From: Dugong dugon
Taxonomy: Eukaryota; Chordata; Mammalia; Sirenia; Dugongidae
Direction: 5' to 3'
Assembly: GCA_030035585.1 (NCBI GenBank)
Contig: CM057475.1
Span: 81,269,834 to 81,333,833, forward strand
DNA length: 64,000 nucleotides
Part shown: piece by piece, positions 53,570 to 64,000 of the stretch
Layout of the letters: the number at the start of each line of letters is the position of its first letter
How positions within the stretch are numbered: the stretch's first letter is position 1
Program-made: the position numbers and the translations under genes
The notes under the pieces: model-generated
What the model was told of the DNA's origin: nothing
The model's database searches: none
Seen by the model: the letters and a program-made list of their open reading frames with translations, nothing else

Positions 53570-55998
53570 TCTTCCAGATTTTTTACATGCGTGTAAGTTT
53601 ATATTATATTTTTATGACAATGGATTATGCTCTACATACTTTTTACTTTTTAGTTATGCTATAATGTAATATAGTAAGGTGCTCTAGTCTTAAGTGTACA
53701 GCTTGATAAAGTTTTACAAGGTGTACATACACGGAACCACTACCCAAATCAAGAGGAAACACTTCCCTCATCCCAGAAGTCTTCATTAAAACACTTTAAA
53801 GGATGTAGTCTTTGGTTTCTGGTTTCTTTTGCACAACATAACGTAGGTGGGAATCATCCATGCTGTTATGTGTAAAAGCAGTTACTTCTGTTTATTATGC
53901 TGTTCTATCCCACTGCGTAAATATGCCACAACTTATTATCTGTTCTCCTGTTTTCGGACATTTGGGTTGCTTCCAGTTGTTCTTGATTATCATGAATAAA
54001 ACTGCTATGAGCATTTTTGTGTGGGTTTTTGGGGGACGTATATATTCACTTCTCCTGTGTATATACTCTAGAAGAAAATTTCTTGGTCATAAAAATGCAT
54101 ATATAATTAGCTCTAACAGATTCTGCTAAACAGTTTTTCTGAGTGTTCCAGTTTTTGTTCCATATCCTTACCAATACTTATCTTTTTTAATTTTAGCCAC
54201 TCTGGTGGGTGTGTAGGGGTATTTAATTGTGGTTTTAATATATATTTTTCTCGAGAATAATTACGTTGGAAGCTTTCTCATATGCTTACTAGCTATTTGC
54301 ATATCCTCTTTTGTGATTTGACTGTTCAAGTCTTTGCCCATTTAAAAAAATTAGATTTTTTTATTATTGATTTGTAAAAATGCTTTATATATTATGGATA
54401 TGAGTTAATTTTTGGATATAAGTTTTGTAAATTATCACTCTCTTAATGATTTTTTTTAATGAATAGATGTTCTTAATATTACTAATGACTAACTTATCAA
54501 TTTTTTATATTAATGCTTTTTGCCATGTTAAGAAATATTTTCCTACTCCAAGATGGTGAACATATGTTGCTATGTTTTCTTGTTGAAACTGTACTGTTTT
54601 ACTTCTTGCATTTAGATCTGTAATATATTTTGAATTAATTTTTGGATACAGTTAGAAGTAAGTATGCAAGTTTATGTTTTTTTTTTTTTTCATATGGATA
54701 GTCAATTGCGTCATTATCATGTGTTGAAGAGCTTATCCTAGTCCCACTGGAATGAAGTGGTGCATTGTTTTTCCCCGTAAAGCAAGTTACTGTGCATTGT
54801 GTCTGAGTCTGTGCTTTTATTTTCTCTCATTGGTCTATTTATCCATCGCTCAGGAAGACCACATTGCCTCGATTACTACAGCTTCCTAGTAAGCCTTGGT
54901 ATCTGATAGTTTCTTCCTACCTTTTTGTTTTTCAAGATTGTCCTGACTATTGTAGGCTCTTTGCATTTCTATATAAATTTTAGAATTAGCATGCCAATTT
55001 ATGCAAAAAATACCTGTTGGGATTTTGATTGGGATTGCATTGAATCTAGACAGTAATTCGGGAAGAGTTGACATTTTAAAATAATGAACTTTCTAACGTA
55101 TGAACAAGGAATATTTCTCCATTTATTATGTCTTCTTTAATTTATTTCAGTAAAAATTTTATAGTTTTTCATGTGGAGGTCTTCTACTTAAAAAATTAAA
55201 TTTATTCATAGGTATTTGATGTTTATATGGTGCTATATTAAGCAGTATTTGATTTTTACCCCTAATTTTTGTTGCCAGTATGTAGAAACAAAATTGACTT
55301 TTTATATCAATTATGTTTCCAGTGACCTTCCTAAATTTACCTATTGAATTCTAAGGGTTAATTTGTAAATTATTTTGGATTGTCTACCTACGCAATTATG
55401 TCTTCTATGACTGATGAAATTTTTACTTCTTCCTGTCTAATCTTTATACATTTATTTTTCTTGTCTTATTGCTCTGGCACAATATCTACAGAACCATATC
55501 AAATAAAAGTGATGATAGTGAGCATCTTGAACCCACAGAGAAACTGTTCCCTGTTATAATATTAAGTATGCTATTAGCTGTAGGTATTTTTTGTAGATAT
55601 TCTTTATCATATTTAATAATACATCTTCTATTCCTAGTTTTCTGAGCATTTTAATCATAAATGGGTATCGAGTTTTATCAAATGTTTTCTTGCATGTATT
55701 GATACAATCTTATGGCTCTCTCCTTCACTCTGTTAATGTAGAATAACATTTATTGGTGTTTGAATGTCAACACAACCCTGAATTCCTAGAAGAAACCCCG
55801 CTGGGTCATGATATATTATCCTTTTACTATCTCCAGATTCAAATTTCTAATATTTTGGTTTGTATTTTTCTATGTTCATGGAAGATATTGGTTTATAATT
55901 TTCCTTTTTCAAAAATAGTGTCCTTGTCAGGTTTTGGCATCAGGGTTCTGATATTCCATAAAATGAATTGGGAAGTGTTTCCCTTTCTTTTCTTCTCT

Positions 55999-56020
55999 GA
56001 AATATATATATATATATATA
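55999..56020. repeat. (AT)n microsatellite
   Basis: About ten AT units inside the L1 ORF2 relic. Confidence 0.9.
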
Positions 56021-56139
56021 AAACGAATATTGTTTATTCCTTAAAAGTTTGGAGAAATTCATCAGTGAAGTCAGCTGGGCCTAAATTTTTTTGTTTAATA
56101 GGAGGGTCTCTCATTATTGATTCAATTTACTTAAAAAAT

Positions 56140-56195
56140 ATTGTTGTTATTGTTGATAGCTGCCATTGAGTTGACTCCTACTCCTGGGAACGAAA
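56140..56195 (-). repeat. RTE/SINE tail fragment (about 55 bp)
   Basis: 'ttgttgttattgttgatagc' followed by 'gccattgagttgactcctac' is the reverse of the shared RTE/SINE 3' end and AAC tail. Everything upstream is missing, so only the last ~50 bp were inserted in the L1. Confidence 0.75.
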
Positions 56196-56571
56196 TAGGA
56201 CTATTTAAATTTTCTATTTTTCCTCATGACAGTTTTGTAGGTTGTGTTCTTCAAACAATTTACTCTTTTCATCTTAGTTTTCAAATTCCTTGGGATAAAT
56301 TTTCTTACAATATCTTCTACTGCATATTAAATATCTGTAGGGTCTTAGTAATATCCCCCTTTCATTCATGATATTGGTGATTTTTCCTCTCTTTTTGATG
56401 CCTCATTCTTGCTAGGGGTTATCAGTTTTATGATTACTTTAAAATAACACAATTTGGCTTTGATTTTCTATATTGCATATCTGCTATCTATTTCATTGAT
56501 ATTTACTCTAGTCTTTACTATTTCTTTTCTTCCACTTTAATTCACTTGTCTTCCAGTTTCTTGAGATGTGT

Positions 56572-57025
56572 GGTGGGTTGAATGGTGGTCCCCCAAAAGA
56601 TATGTCTACATCTCAGAACCTGTGCTTGTGATTTTATTTGAAAAAAAAAAAAAGATCTTTACAAGTGTGATCAAGTTAAGGATCTTGAATTAAGATAATC
56701 CTTGATTATCCAGATGGGCACTAAATCCAATGGCAACTGTCCTTCTAAGGAACACACAGAGAGACACAGGAGAAGGAGGAAAAGGCCACGTGAAGACAGA
56801 GGTAGTGATTGGAGTGATGTGGCCACAAGCCAAGGAGGGCTTGAAGCCACCAGAAGCTGAAGAAACAAGAAGAATCTTCTCCTAGAGCCTTTGGAGGGAG
56901 CATGGCCTTACTGACACCTTGATTTCAAACTTCTGGCCTCCAGACCTGTGAGAGAGTACGTTTCTGTTGTTTGAAGTCTCCCTATTTGTGGTAATTTGTT
57001 ATGGAGGCTATGGGAAACTAATGCA
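56572..57025 (+). repeat. MLT1-like MaLR LTR
   Basis: 'gtgggttgaatggtggtccc', 'catctcagaacctgtgc', a 13-A run at 56641-56653, 'ttgaattaagataatccttg', 'tgatgtggccacaagcc', 'cttctggcctccagacctg' and end 'ggctatgggaaactaatgca'. Confidence 0.87.
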
Positions 57026-58149
57026 GGATGGAAGTGTAGATAATGGGTTTCCACCATTTCTTTCTGTCTTCTGCCAATACGCACATTTAGAGCTAGAACA
57101 TCCCTCCTAAGCCCTAGCTAAGTTTCATCACATGATTCTTAATATCATATTTTCATTATCACTCAGTTCAAAATGTTTTCCTTTGTAATTTATTCTTTAC
57201 CCCATGGATTAGGGTGGTTTGATTTCCAAACTTTCCTGCTATCTTTCTCACTGGTCTTTACGTCAGTATTTGCAACAGCCTGTGGGCTGGAAGTTTGTTT
57301 TAATCATCTTTTCCTCTCATATTTGTTGACTTTTGTCTTTGATTTATGAGATCACCTGAAAGACATGCCTGGACTCTGGCTTAGTTGACCTGGAGAAAGG
57401 CCCTAAAACAGTTTAGTAGTGTGTTCCCACCACTGTGTGAAGGCTGAGCTATGCATGGCCATAAAAAGTTCATTTCTGCACCTTTTGGAAACCCTCTGCT
57501 GTCACATTTCTTGCACCTTACATAAAGGGCTGAACACAGTGGGATTTCTGTTTTCTCTTTCCTGTTTTTTGTAGTGTTGCTACTTAAATTTCACAATAAC
57601 ATTTTTAATAAAAGCAACAAGTATGTGATAAACTGGTCTCAGTGTTCGAAGCTGAGAGAGGGACTGTCAAGCAGATGTGGGTTCAATTAGATAACAATGT
57701 TTCATTGTTGTTTCACGTCCAGGAAGCTCAGAATTGAAAGTTAATGCTCCACTTTGCTCCGTTTGTCAGTAGAACTCCGTCCTCCTCCCACCCTTCCCTT
57801 TTTCTCCTGGTAAATTCTGATGCATTTGTGCTTCTTTTTTTGAGCTGTTTCAAATCTTCATGGCAGTGGGCAGAGATGTAAATACTAAATTCATTATAAA
57901 TTCATGATCTCTAACTGCAAATGGGTCCTCAAAGCTGTCTTATAATGACATTATGATGCTCTGGTTAACTTATTCTCCTATAACCTGTGATGGTTTCTTC
58001 AAATTTCCTCCATTCTCTTTAAATCTCAGACCCCTCTAGAGCCCAAAGTCACTCTGAGTTTAATTATCACCATCATGTCTCACAGAAAACGGAAACTGTC
58101 ATCTGGACCTGCCTCTTTTCCTACACACACCCCGCATGCACACAAGCCC
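57026..58149. other. Noncoding stretch, nothing recognised
   Basis: No named repeat or exon. Confidence 0.4.
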
Positions 58150-58566
58150 TTTCTCTCCCTCCCATCAACGTACAGGAAGCTTTTGCCATCCGAAGCTGGC
58201 TGCCCCACCAGTGGTCTGGGTTCTGGTCCACTTTCTTTGACTTTTCTTCTCTCTCCTATAACTTCAAATCCTCCCTCTCTTCCACTTCCTTGCTGTCAGC
58301 ATTTAAACATACTCCATTATATACACTCAATATAAAAACTTTCCCTGACCCCACTGCCACCCAATTTCATGCCTCCTTTTCATTGTCCAATTTCTCGGAA
58401 AAATGTCTGTGCTCCTTTCTCTGCCTCTCCACCTCCGTGAACCACGCAACCCCTTCCATCTGACCTCTCCTCCCATCGCGGCCGCCATGAACATACTGTC
58501 TCTCTTAGGCTTCGTGAGCCTTCTGCTTGCCTGGAGGCTGAGCAGCTCAGCCATTCACAGCATGAA
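58150..58566 (+). repeat. L2-clade LINE relic
   Basis: 'actttccctgaccccactg', 'ccaatttctcggaaaaatg' and 'ctctgcctctccacctccg' follow L2 ORF2 text (Y/FRPISL..KILEKV region). It is highly diverged. GCGGCCGCC (58479-58487) is a local CpG cluster. Confidence 0.4.
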
Positions 58567-58680
58567 CTAGGGAGCCAGACCATTCTGGTTCAAATCTCAG
58601 GACTGCCAGGTATAAGCTGGGTGACGTTGGGCCAGCTAACCCCTCTAAGACTTGATTCCCTTCACTATAAAATGATAACT
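58567..58680 (+). repeat. MIR SINE, 5' part
   Basis: 'tctggttcaaatctcagg', 'gtgacgttgggccagctaac' and 'cactataaaatgataac' are MIR blocks in order. It resumes at 59213. Confidence 0.78.
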
Positions 58681-59212
58681 TTGTTGTTGTTAGCTGCTGG
58701 TGACTCAGCTCTAACTCAAGTGACCTTATTCATAACAGAATGAAGTGTTGCCCAGTCCTGTACCATCCTCATAATTGTTGGTATGTTTGAGGCCATTGTT
58801 GTGACTATTGTGTCAATCCATTTCATTGAAGGTTTCCCTCATTTTCACTGACCCTCTGCTCTGCCAAACGTGATGTCCTTTTCTAGCTGTTTTGTTTTGT
58901 TTTTTTTTTTTTGGATGATGTGTCCAAAGTAAGCAAATTGAAGTCTTGCCATCTTCACGTTTATGGTTGTATTTCTTCTAAGACTGATTTGTTTGTTCTT
59001 CTGGAAGCCCGTGGTATACTCAATATTCCTCACCAATGCTACAATTCAAATACATCCATTCTTTTTCTGTCTTCCTTTCTCATTGTTCAGCTTTCCCATG
59101 CACCATCTTCTCAGGTGACTGAGAAGACCATGGCTTGGGCAGGTGTTCCGTAGTCATCAGACCCACACCTTTGCTTTCTAAAACTTTGAAGAGGTCTTTT
59201 GCCACACAAGGA
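58681..59212 (-). repeat. RTE/BovB-type LINE 3' fragment, longest here
   Basis: The AAC tail is at 58682 (TTGTTGTTGTTAGC). Upstream on the minus strand are the RTE 3' blocks, extended past the usual break to 'ggcaaaagacctcttcaaag' near 59195. A T-rich run at 58900-58912 is inside. Short AACTT flanks may be the TSD. Confidence 0.83.
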
Positions 59213-59345
59213 ACTTAACTGGTAATAATTCTCACCCCAGGGTTGCTGTGAGCCATACTGAGATGACGGGTTCAGGCAGCCAGCCCAGGAACCGGGGCCT
59301 GGTCACCCCGTAAGTGCTGCTGTGATTCCCGTCGATGTTGCTCGC
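59213..59345 (+). repeat. MIR SINE, 3' part
   Basis: 'ggtaataattctcaccccag' and 'ggttgctgtgag' continue the MIR at 58567-58680; 'gcctggtcaccccgtaagtg' and 'cgatgttgc' correspond to the MIR 3' end GCCTGGCACATAGTAAGTG. Confidence 0.68.
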
Positions 59346-59774
59346 TGCGTGTCCCTCCTGGGATGTCCTCTTTGATGGCTTCCTGTGGCATTCGTGATGC
59401 AGGACCAGGCCAGCGCCACCTGCTGGCGCTCCACGTCTGTGCTGTCTGGCTGCTCCCGGAGCTGCTGGCGCTTCAGCACGTGTCCATCCTCCCAGACAGA
59501 CTGTAGGTTGTTGCTTCTCATCTGCTGAGGACTCGCCACACACCTTCACACGAGCAGTGCCTGGTGGCTGCTTGCGAGGCTTATCCGTGGCTGCCGAGGA
59601 CTGTGGGCTCCTGGGCCTCGCTACCAGCCACTCTGCCCTAGGCATGGTCCGTCGGCACAGACACAGCTCAGTGACCCACTGCTGTGCCAGCCCTCTAGGG
59701 ACTTGCTGACCCATTGAGTCTGAGTTTATCCAGATACATGTGCATTCCCAAAGCAATGAGGCTGGCTCCAGCAT
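59346..59774 (-). other. CpG-dense open segment, unidentified
   Basis: About twenty CpG in 400 bp, high for this window. A minus-strand frame is open for 180 codons (59774-59232) and a second overlapping minus frame reads QSVWEDGHVLKRQQLREQ, with charged, helix-like make-up. I recognise no family. It could be a young retrocopy fragment, an old CpG island, or chance; no poly(A), TSD or splice sites were found. Confidence 0.35.
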
Positions 59775-62055
59775 CTGTCCTGTATGCTGTACATGGGGAT
59801 CCCATCAGTTTTCAGGGCGGTCACCCTCTTCCTCCCCAACTCTCACGGCCCCTCCCAGACACTCCTCCATTCTCAGGGCGCTGGGCTACCAGAGGGCAGC
59901 GGGGCCTGGGTGCAGACCCCAGGGGGCTGCTGTGCCCCCCTAGGAAGGCGTTCTGCCATTAGGGAGGCAGAGCTGGTGCCTTTTCCTTCATGCACATTCA
60001 GGATGCTTGTTTGGCCGAGAGGACGGAACTCAGGTGATAAAGCCGTCATGGTATCATTGCTGTGGAGGGTGCCTTGGGTGCCCCGGTCTTTCCCCCAGCC
60101 CACCTCTAGTCTCAGCCATGCCAAGTGGGCAGTTCCGGAAGACCTCAGACCTGGCTGGAGCCATTGTGTCCCACTGAGAGCACTGAGCTCTGCTCCTGGT
60201 TCTGTTGGTGCACCTGGGATTGTGGGATCTCAGCGTTTCAGTGGGGAGTCCTTCAGGTGGGCATCTCTGGGAGACACACATTTCTGGGAGGTTTTGAGGG
60301 GATCTCCCTGCTGCCCACAGCAGAGACCTTGAGTGTGCTCCTTTTAGCTTGTCCCTATCGCGTCTCCCTCTCCCCCGCCCTCTCCTGTGTCCTAAGATCC
60401 GTTCCCAAGTGTGTGTCTCTGTCTCTGCTTTCAGTGGTCCCCAAACTGAGATACTGGCTTGCATGAAAGCCCCAAGTGGAAGTGGGCTCATGGGGCCTCT
60501 CTAGAAACTAGTGGCACTCAGGGGGAATTTCTGGAGGGCATGGGGGTCCAAGTCCAAAAGGAAGGCGGGGAACCCCATTAATAGGGCAGGGGGTCCTGTC
60601 TGAGATGTTTGCCCTCAAGGTTCTGCTTGTTCAGCAGCAACTGAGAAAGCAGCTCTTGGCCCCCACCCCCCACTGGTCCCCTGTGTCAACTCCACGTGCA
60701 GGTCCTGCCACTTTCTGGAGACGCCCTTGATCAGGGGACCCCGAGATGAGAGATCCCGGAGATGTGGCCTCGTCTGCAACATCATAGGTTCTTGAGTCCC
60801 TGACCAGTGACAACCCCCAACCACCGCTGGTCCCTATGTTCCACTGCAGGAGCTGTGGATGAGAAATAGACATTTGTACCCGGGGCTTAAGTTAATGAAG
60901 GCTGCCTCTGAGCAGTCATAATTCCAGTACCTCTGACCTCGGACCCAGAAGGAGTCCCTATCACCGCCGGGGTCTGAGCCCGGCCAGGAGGTGTGAACAG
61001 AGCTGTGGTTCAGATGGCACTCGGTCCATGGAGCTTTCTCTTCTCTCTCCTGCACAGAGCTCTGCTTTCCCCCAAGAAGCTGAATAATGGGACGCTGTGA
61101 GCTTCGGCGTGATCCTTAATGTTCACTTCTCCAAGGGGTTCCCGAGTGCCACGTTGATGTTTTTGTGTGGGGTCAAGAGAACAAAGCAATGTTAAATTCT
61201 AAGACGCCTGCAAAAATGCTCTGGGGTTTGTTATGAATTTTGGGTTTTTGTTTGAGTAACCCTAAGTAAAATACTATGTGTTCACTCGTGGTAGGAGAAA
61301 GAAAATAGAAAAAAACCAGTTCATATGGCATAAAACCAAACAAAATGGGAAAAACAAAACTGAGCATCTCTGTCTCTGCTTCGTCTTGACCTCTCTGGCT
61401 GGGATTATCTTGCTTGCATTGTCTTTTTGCTCGATTTCCAGAAGGTCGGTGTAAACATTTAGCACACTAGATTACAGATGGACTTTGCCTCTCTTGCCTC
61501 TGGACATATTCCCTGCACTCCGTACTGGATTGGCCGATTGGGCAAGAATAGCGATCATCAGTGGCAGATGTTTTCAGATGGGAATCTGGTGGGTGTTGGA
61601 GGCCCTCTTCCCAGGAAACACACACATGCATGGTTGAGAATGATTGCCGAGGGTTGTACTCAGACTGAAATCCTCCCCCGGGCTGAAAAGCCAGCTCCTG
61701 GCCTGCGGGAAGGAAGCCTACTGGCCGGATATTGAGAATCAAGGCTTGTTCTCTGGGAACAAAGAGGGCTGTGGCATCCAGGCCATCTGTAAACCCACAG
61801 ATAATTCACGGCCAACACAGATTGTCGGACTCCATTTAAAATACTGGCCGAGGGGAGAATGGGTGGGTATGTCCATGATGGCACAGAGAGACACATTTGC
61901 GTGGTAGGGGATTAGTATGTGCTGTCTGGTCAAATTGCTTTTTGTGATTTTCTATGCAAATAAAATCAGGGTCAGTCTACAGCATTGGAATTGCAATGAA
62001 AAAAAAAAAAAAAAGAAAGATAAAACCACCCATCACTTTTCTTTTTAAATTATAC
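59775..62055. other. Noncoding stretch, nothing recognised
   Basis: GC-rich to about 61000, AT-rich later. A 182-codon plus frame at 59784-60332 has no family. A 16-A run lies near 61999-62014. Confidence 0.4.
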
Positions 62056-62785
62056 TTTAGGTAAAGGCTTACAGAACAAATAGTTTCTCATGAAACAGTA
62101 GTACACATATTGTTTTATGACACTGGTTAACAACCCCACAACATGTCAACCCTCTCCCTTCTCAACCTTTTTTTTTTGGTGAAAATATACATAGCCAAAG
62201 ATACACCGTTTCAAAAATTTCTACATGCACAGTTCAGTAACATCGACTACTCTCTTCCAATTGTGCTGCTATTCTCACTTTAGATGAAGGCTTACAGAAC
62301 AAAATAGTTTCTCATTTAACAGTTAGTACACATGTTGCCCTATGACAGTGGTTAACAACCTCACAACACATCAACACTATCCTTACTCGGCCTTGGGTTT
62401 CCTATCACCAGCTTCCTTGTCCCCTTCTGCCTTCTGGCCCTTGGCCCTGGACTGTTGTGCCTCATTAGTCCCATTTGGTTTTATGGAGTTGTCCACTCCC
62501 AGGCTGAATGGTGAACCTCGGAAATGACTTCACCACTGAGCTAAAAGGGTGTCTGGGGGCCATACTCTCAGGGTTTCTCCAGTCTCCTTTAGGCCAGTAA
62601 ATCTGGTCTTTTTTTTGCGAGTTAGAATTTTGTTCTACATCCTTCTCCAGCTCTATCCAGAACCCTCTGTTGTGATCCTGGTCAGAGCAGTCAGTGGTGG
62701 TAGCTGGGCACCATCTAGCTGTACTGGACTCAGTCTGTTGGAGGCCTTGGTAGCTGTGGTCTGTTAGTCCTTCAGACTCCATCAC
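62056..62785 (-). repeat. L1 3' UTR, two 3' ends in tandem
   Basis: The reverse 3' UTR starts at 62056 ('taaaggcttacagaacaaat'), breaks off at 62168, is followed by about 110 bp of another L1-type 3' end ('ggtgaaaatatacatagcc'), and then starts again at 62283 ('gatgaaggcttacagaac'), running to 62785 ('ctggagaaggatgtagaac' on the minus strand). So two separately inserted L1 tails and a third piece lie head-to-tail. Confidence 0.82.
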
Positions 62786-64000
62786 TATTTTTAAAGAGAT
62801 ACAGAAGGCATATCACAGATGTTTATGACGTAGAGCTTGCTTGGTTAGATTAGTAACTTGGTGATGAAAAGTGTCATTGGGGATGGTCACAAGGTCAAGC
62901 CCCTGAGGATGACCGAGAGTCTCTAAAGGAGCTGAAGGACCATAAGGAGTGTACAGGTTAGGACCATCCTCCATGTGGCCACAGTGAATGCTGCCAATAT
63001 GCTCACCTTTGGGATGGGGCGCACTTTCTGGCTGGCTGCTCACTGATTGTGGCAAAGAACATGGAAGTACCAAGGTTTGGGCAGTGGGAACTGGCGAAGG
63101 CAGCCGCTGGGAAAAGGACCCCGATCTCACTGACCCAGCTCTCCCTGTTTGCCCGTAAAAAGAGAGGGAAAAAGAGAGTCCCACCTGTGCCAGTTAATCT
63201 CTGTTGTCTTTTTAAAAAGAACTTCCAGTTTGCCACTCTGTTTTGTGCAAGTTAATTGAGTTTGTTTTTCTTTTAATGACGAGAGTGCAGTGCCTCAGAA
63301 ATAATTTTCTTTTTGGAAAAGTTCCCTTCTTAGGGAAGAAATAGAAGCGTTCCATGGAGACATGCAACCCTTTTTTTGGAGGGGGGTGGAAATGTTAATT
63401 CTCTTTTTTTCATTTTGGAGCTTTTGTTTAAAAGCTAAATTTGAAACAAGCTGGGTGTTTGGATGTCAGATGATTAGATGAGCTGTTGAAAGTGTATATT
63501 GTATTCTTCCTAGGATAATGCATAGCTCCCCAAAACACTGAACGGAAATAATCTTGAGAAAATATGAGTGTATTGACCAGCCTCCGGGTTTTCCAAATAA
63601 CATGATTTAGAAGAGTCATCTCCTCTGGCCTGGGGCCTGGGAGGCAGGGGAGGAGGCTGGCCATGGGCTTGGATGGGGCACCCCAAGTTCCCTGGGCGCT
63701 GGAAGAGCTAGGGGGGACTACCTCCATGTTGCCCCTCCCCTCCCTCTTTTATCACCCTGGAAATGTGGTTGGAGCTCACAGTTTCTGTGATTTCTGAATT
63801 GCAGAAGGGGGCTGGTCAGACCCATCCCTTTTCTATAATATAATAAAAGATACTTACACTTATAAATTGAACACATTTCAAACACATTTTAAAATGTGGG
63901 TAAATGTCCCAAAAAGAGTTATGAATTTCAGTCTTAAAACAAAGGGAGTTTAAAAAAAAAAAAAAAAAAAGGAAGAGATGAGAAGTTACAAGCAACTACT
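62786..64000. other. Noncoding stretch, nothing recognised
   Basis: No exon or named repeat. An 18-A run lies near 63952-63970. Confidence 0.4.

Larger units (their letters stand above)
53570..56570 (-). repeat. Old L1 (L1M-type), about 3 kb
   Basis: From the 3' side: 'ctttttagttatgctataat', 'cttgataaagttttacaagg', 'ggacatttgggttgcttcc', 'gccactctggtgggtgtgta', then the reverse of late ORF2 from about 54750 to 56570 ('ctattgtaggctctttgcat', 'ctgatattccataaaatgaa'). Frames are broken throughout. An (AT)n run and a small tail fragment are nested in it. Confidence 0.85.

Overview
This window looks like mammalian nuclear DNA from an afrotherian, most likely a paenungulate such as an elephant. 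About two dozen copies of a tRNA-headed SINE of the AfroSINE type (A box like TGGCGCAGTGG, B box like AGTTCGAATCC, 3' end CGACTCGACGGCA...) occur beside RTE/BovB-type LINE fragments with the same 3' end and an AAC-rich tail. L1, L2, MIR and MaLR/ERVL-type LTRs fill much of the rest. I see no protein-coding exon, rRNA, functional tRNA, CRISPR array or prokaryote-style operon, so the region is probably intergenic or deep intronic.

Layout. 0-9.5 kb: MLT1-like and ERVL-like LTRs, an old L1 tail hit by two SINEs, an endogenous-retrovirus 3' end with an env transmembrane remnant and a poly(A) tail (6.1-7.2 kb), L2 reverse-transcriptase relics split by an LTR, and an RTE fragment inside an L2/MIR 3' end. 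10-20 kb: a 46-bp minisatellite, an L1 with target-site duplications (TSDs), a SINE with a tRNA-Gly-like head set in a MIR, a 112-bp tandem duplication and an AT-rich repeat-free block resembling a conserved noncoding element. 21-29 kb: two SINEs and a solo LTR stacked in one 11-bp target site, an L1 endonuclease-domain relic, interrupted L2 relics and a second solo LTR with a perfect 5-bp TSD. 30-41 kb: scattered SINEs, nested L1/RTE/SINE layers, and an inverted pair of a SINE carrying the same roughly 180-190-bp 3' extension. 42-46 kb: an L1 with its 5' end, ORF1 and the start of ORF2, then a jump to the 3' UTR (internal deletion). 46-57 kb: MLT1-like LTRs, SINEs (one tandem pair sharing three TSD copies) and a 3-kb old L1. 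57-64 kb: L2 and MIR relics, an RTE inside a MIR, a CpG-dense unexplained open segment, and doubled L1 3' ends.

How the parts relate: the autonomous elements (L1, RTE, L2, ERV) are all broken here. The SINEs carry an RTE-type 3' end, which fits mobilisation by RTE machinery. Nesting and TSDs give a relative order of insertion: L2/MIR oldest, then MaLR/ERVL LTRs and old L1, then RTE and the SINEs. I found no convincing new gene system. The most notable observations are structural: stacked insertions, the internally deleted L1, the ERV retrocopy with a poly(A) tail, and the SINE with a shared 3' extension. Family names come from recognising sequence by eye, not from a database search, and most boundaries are good to about 10-20 bp except where a TSD fixes them.
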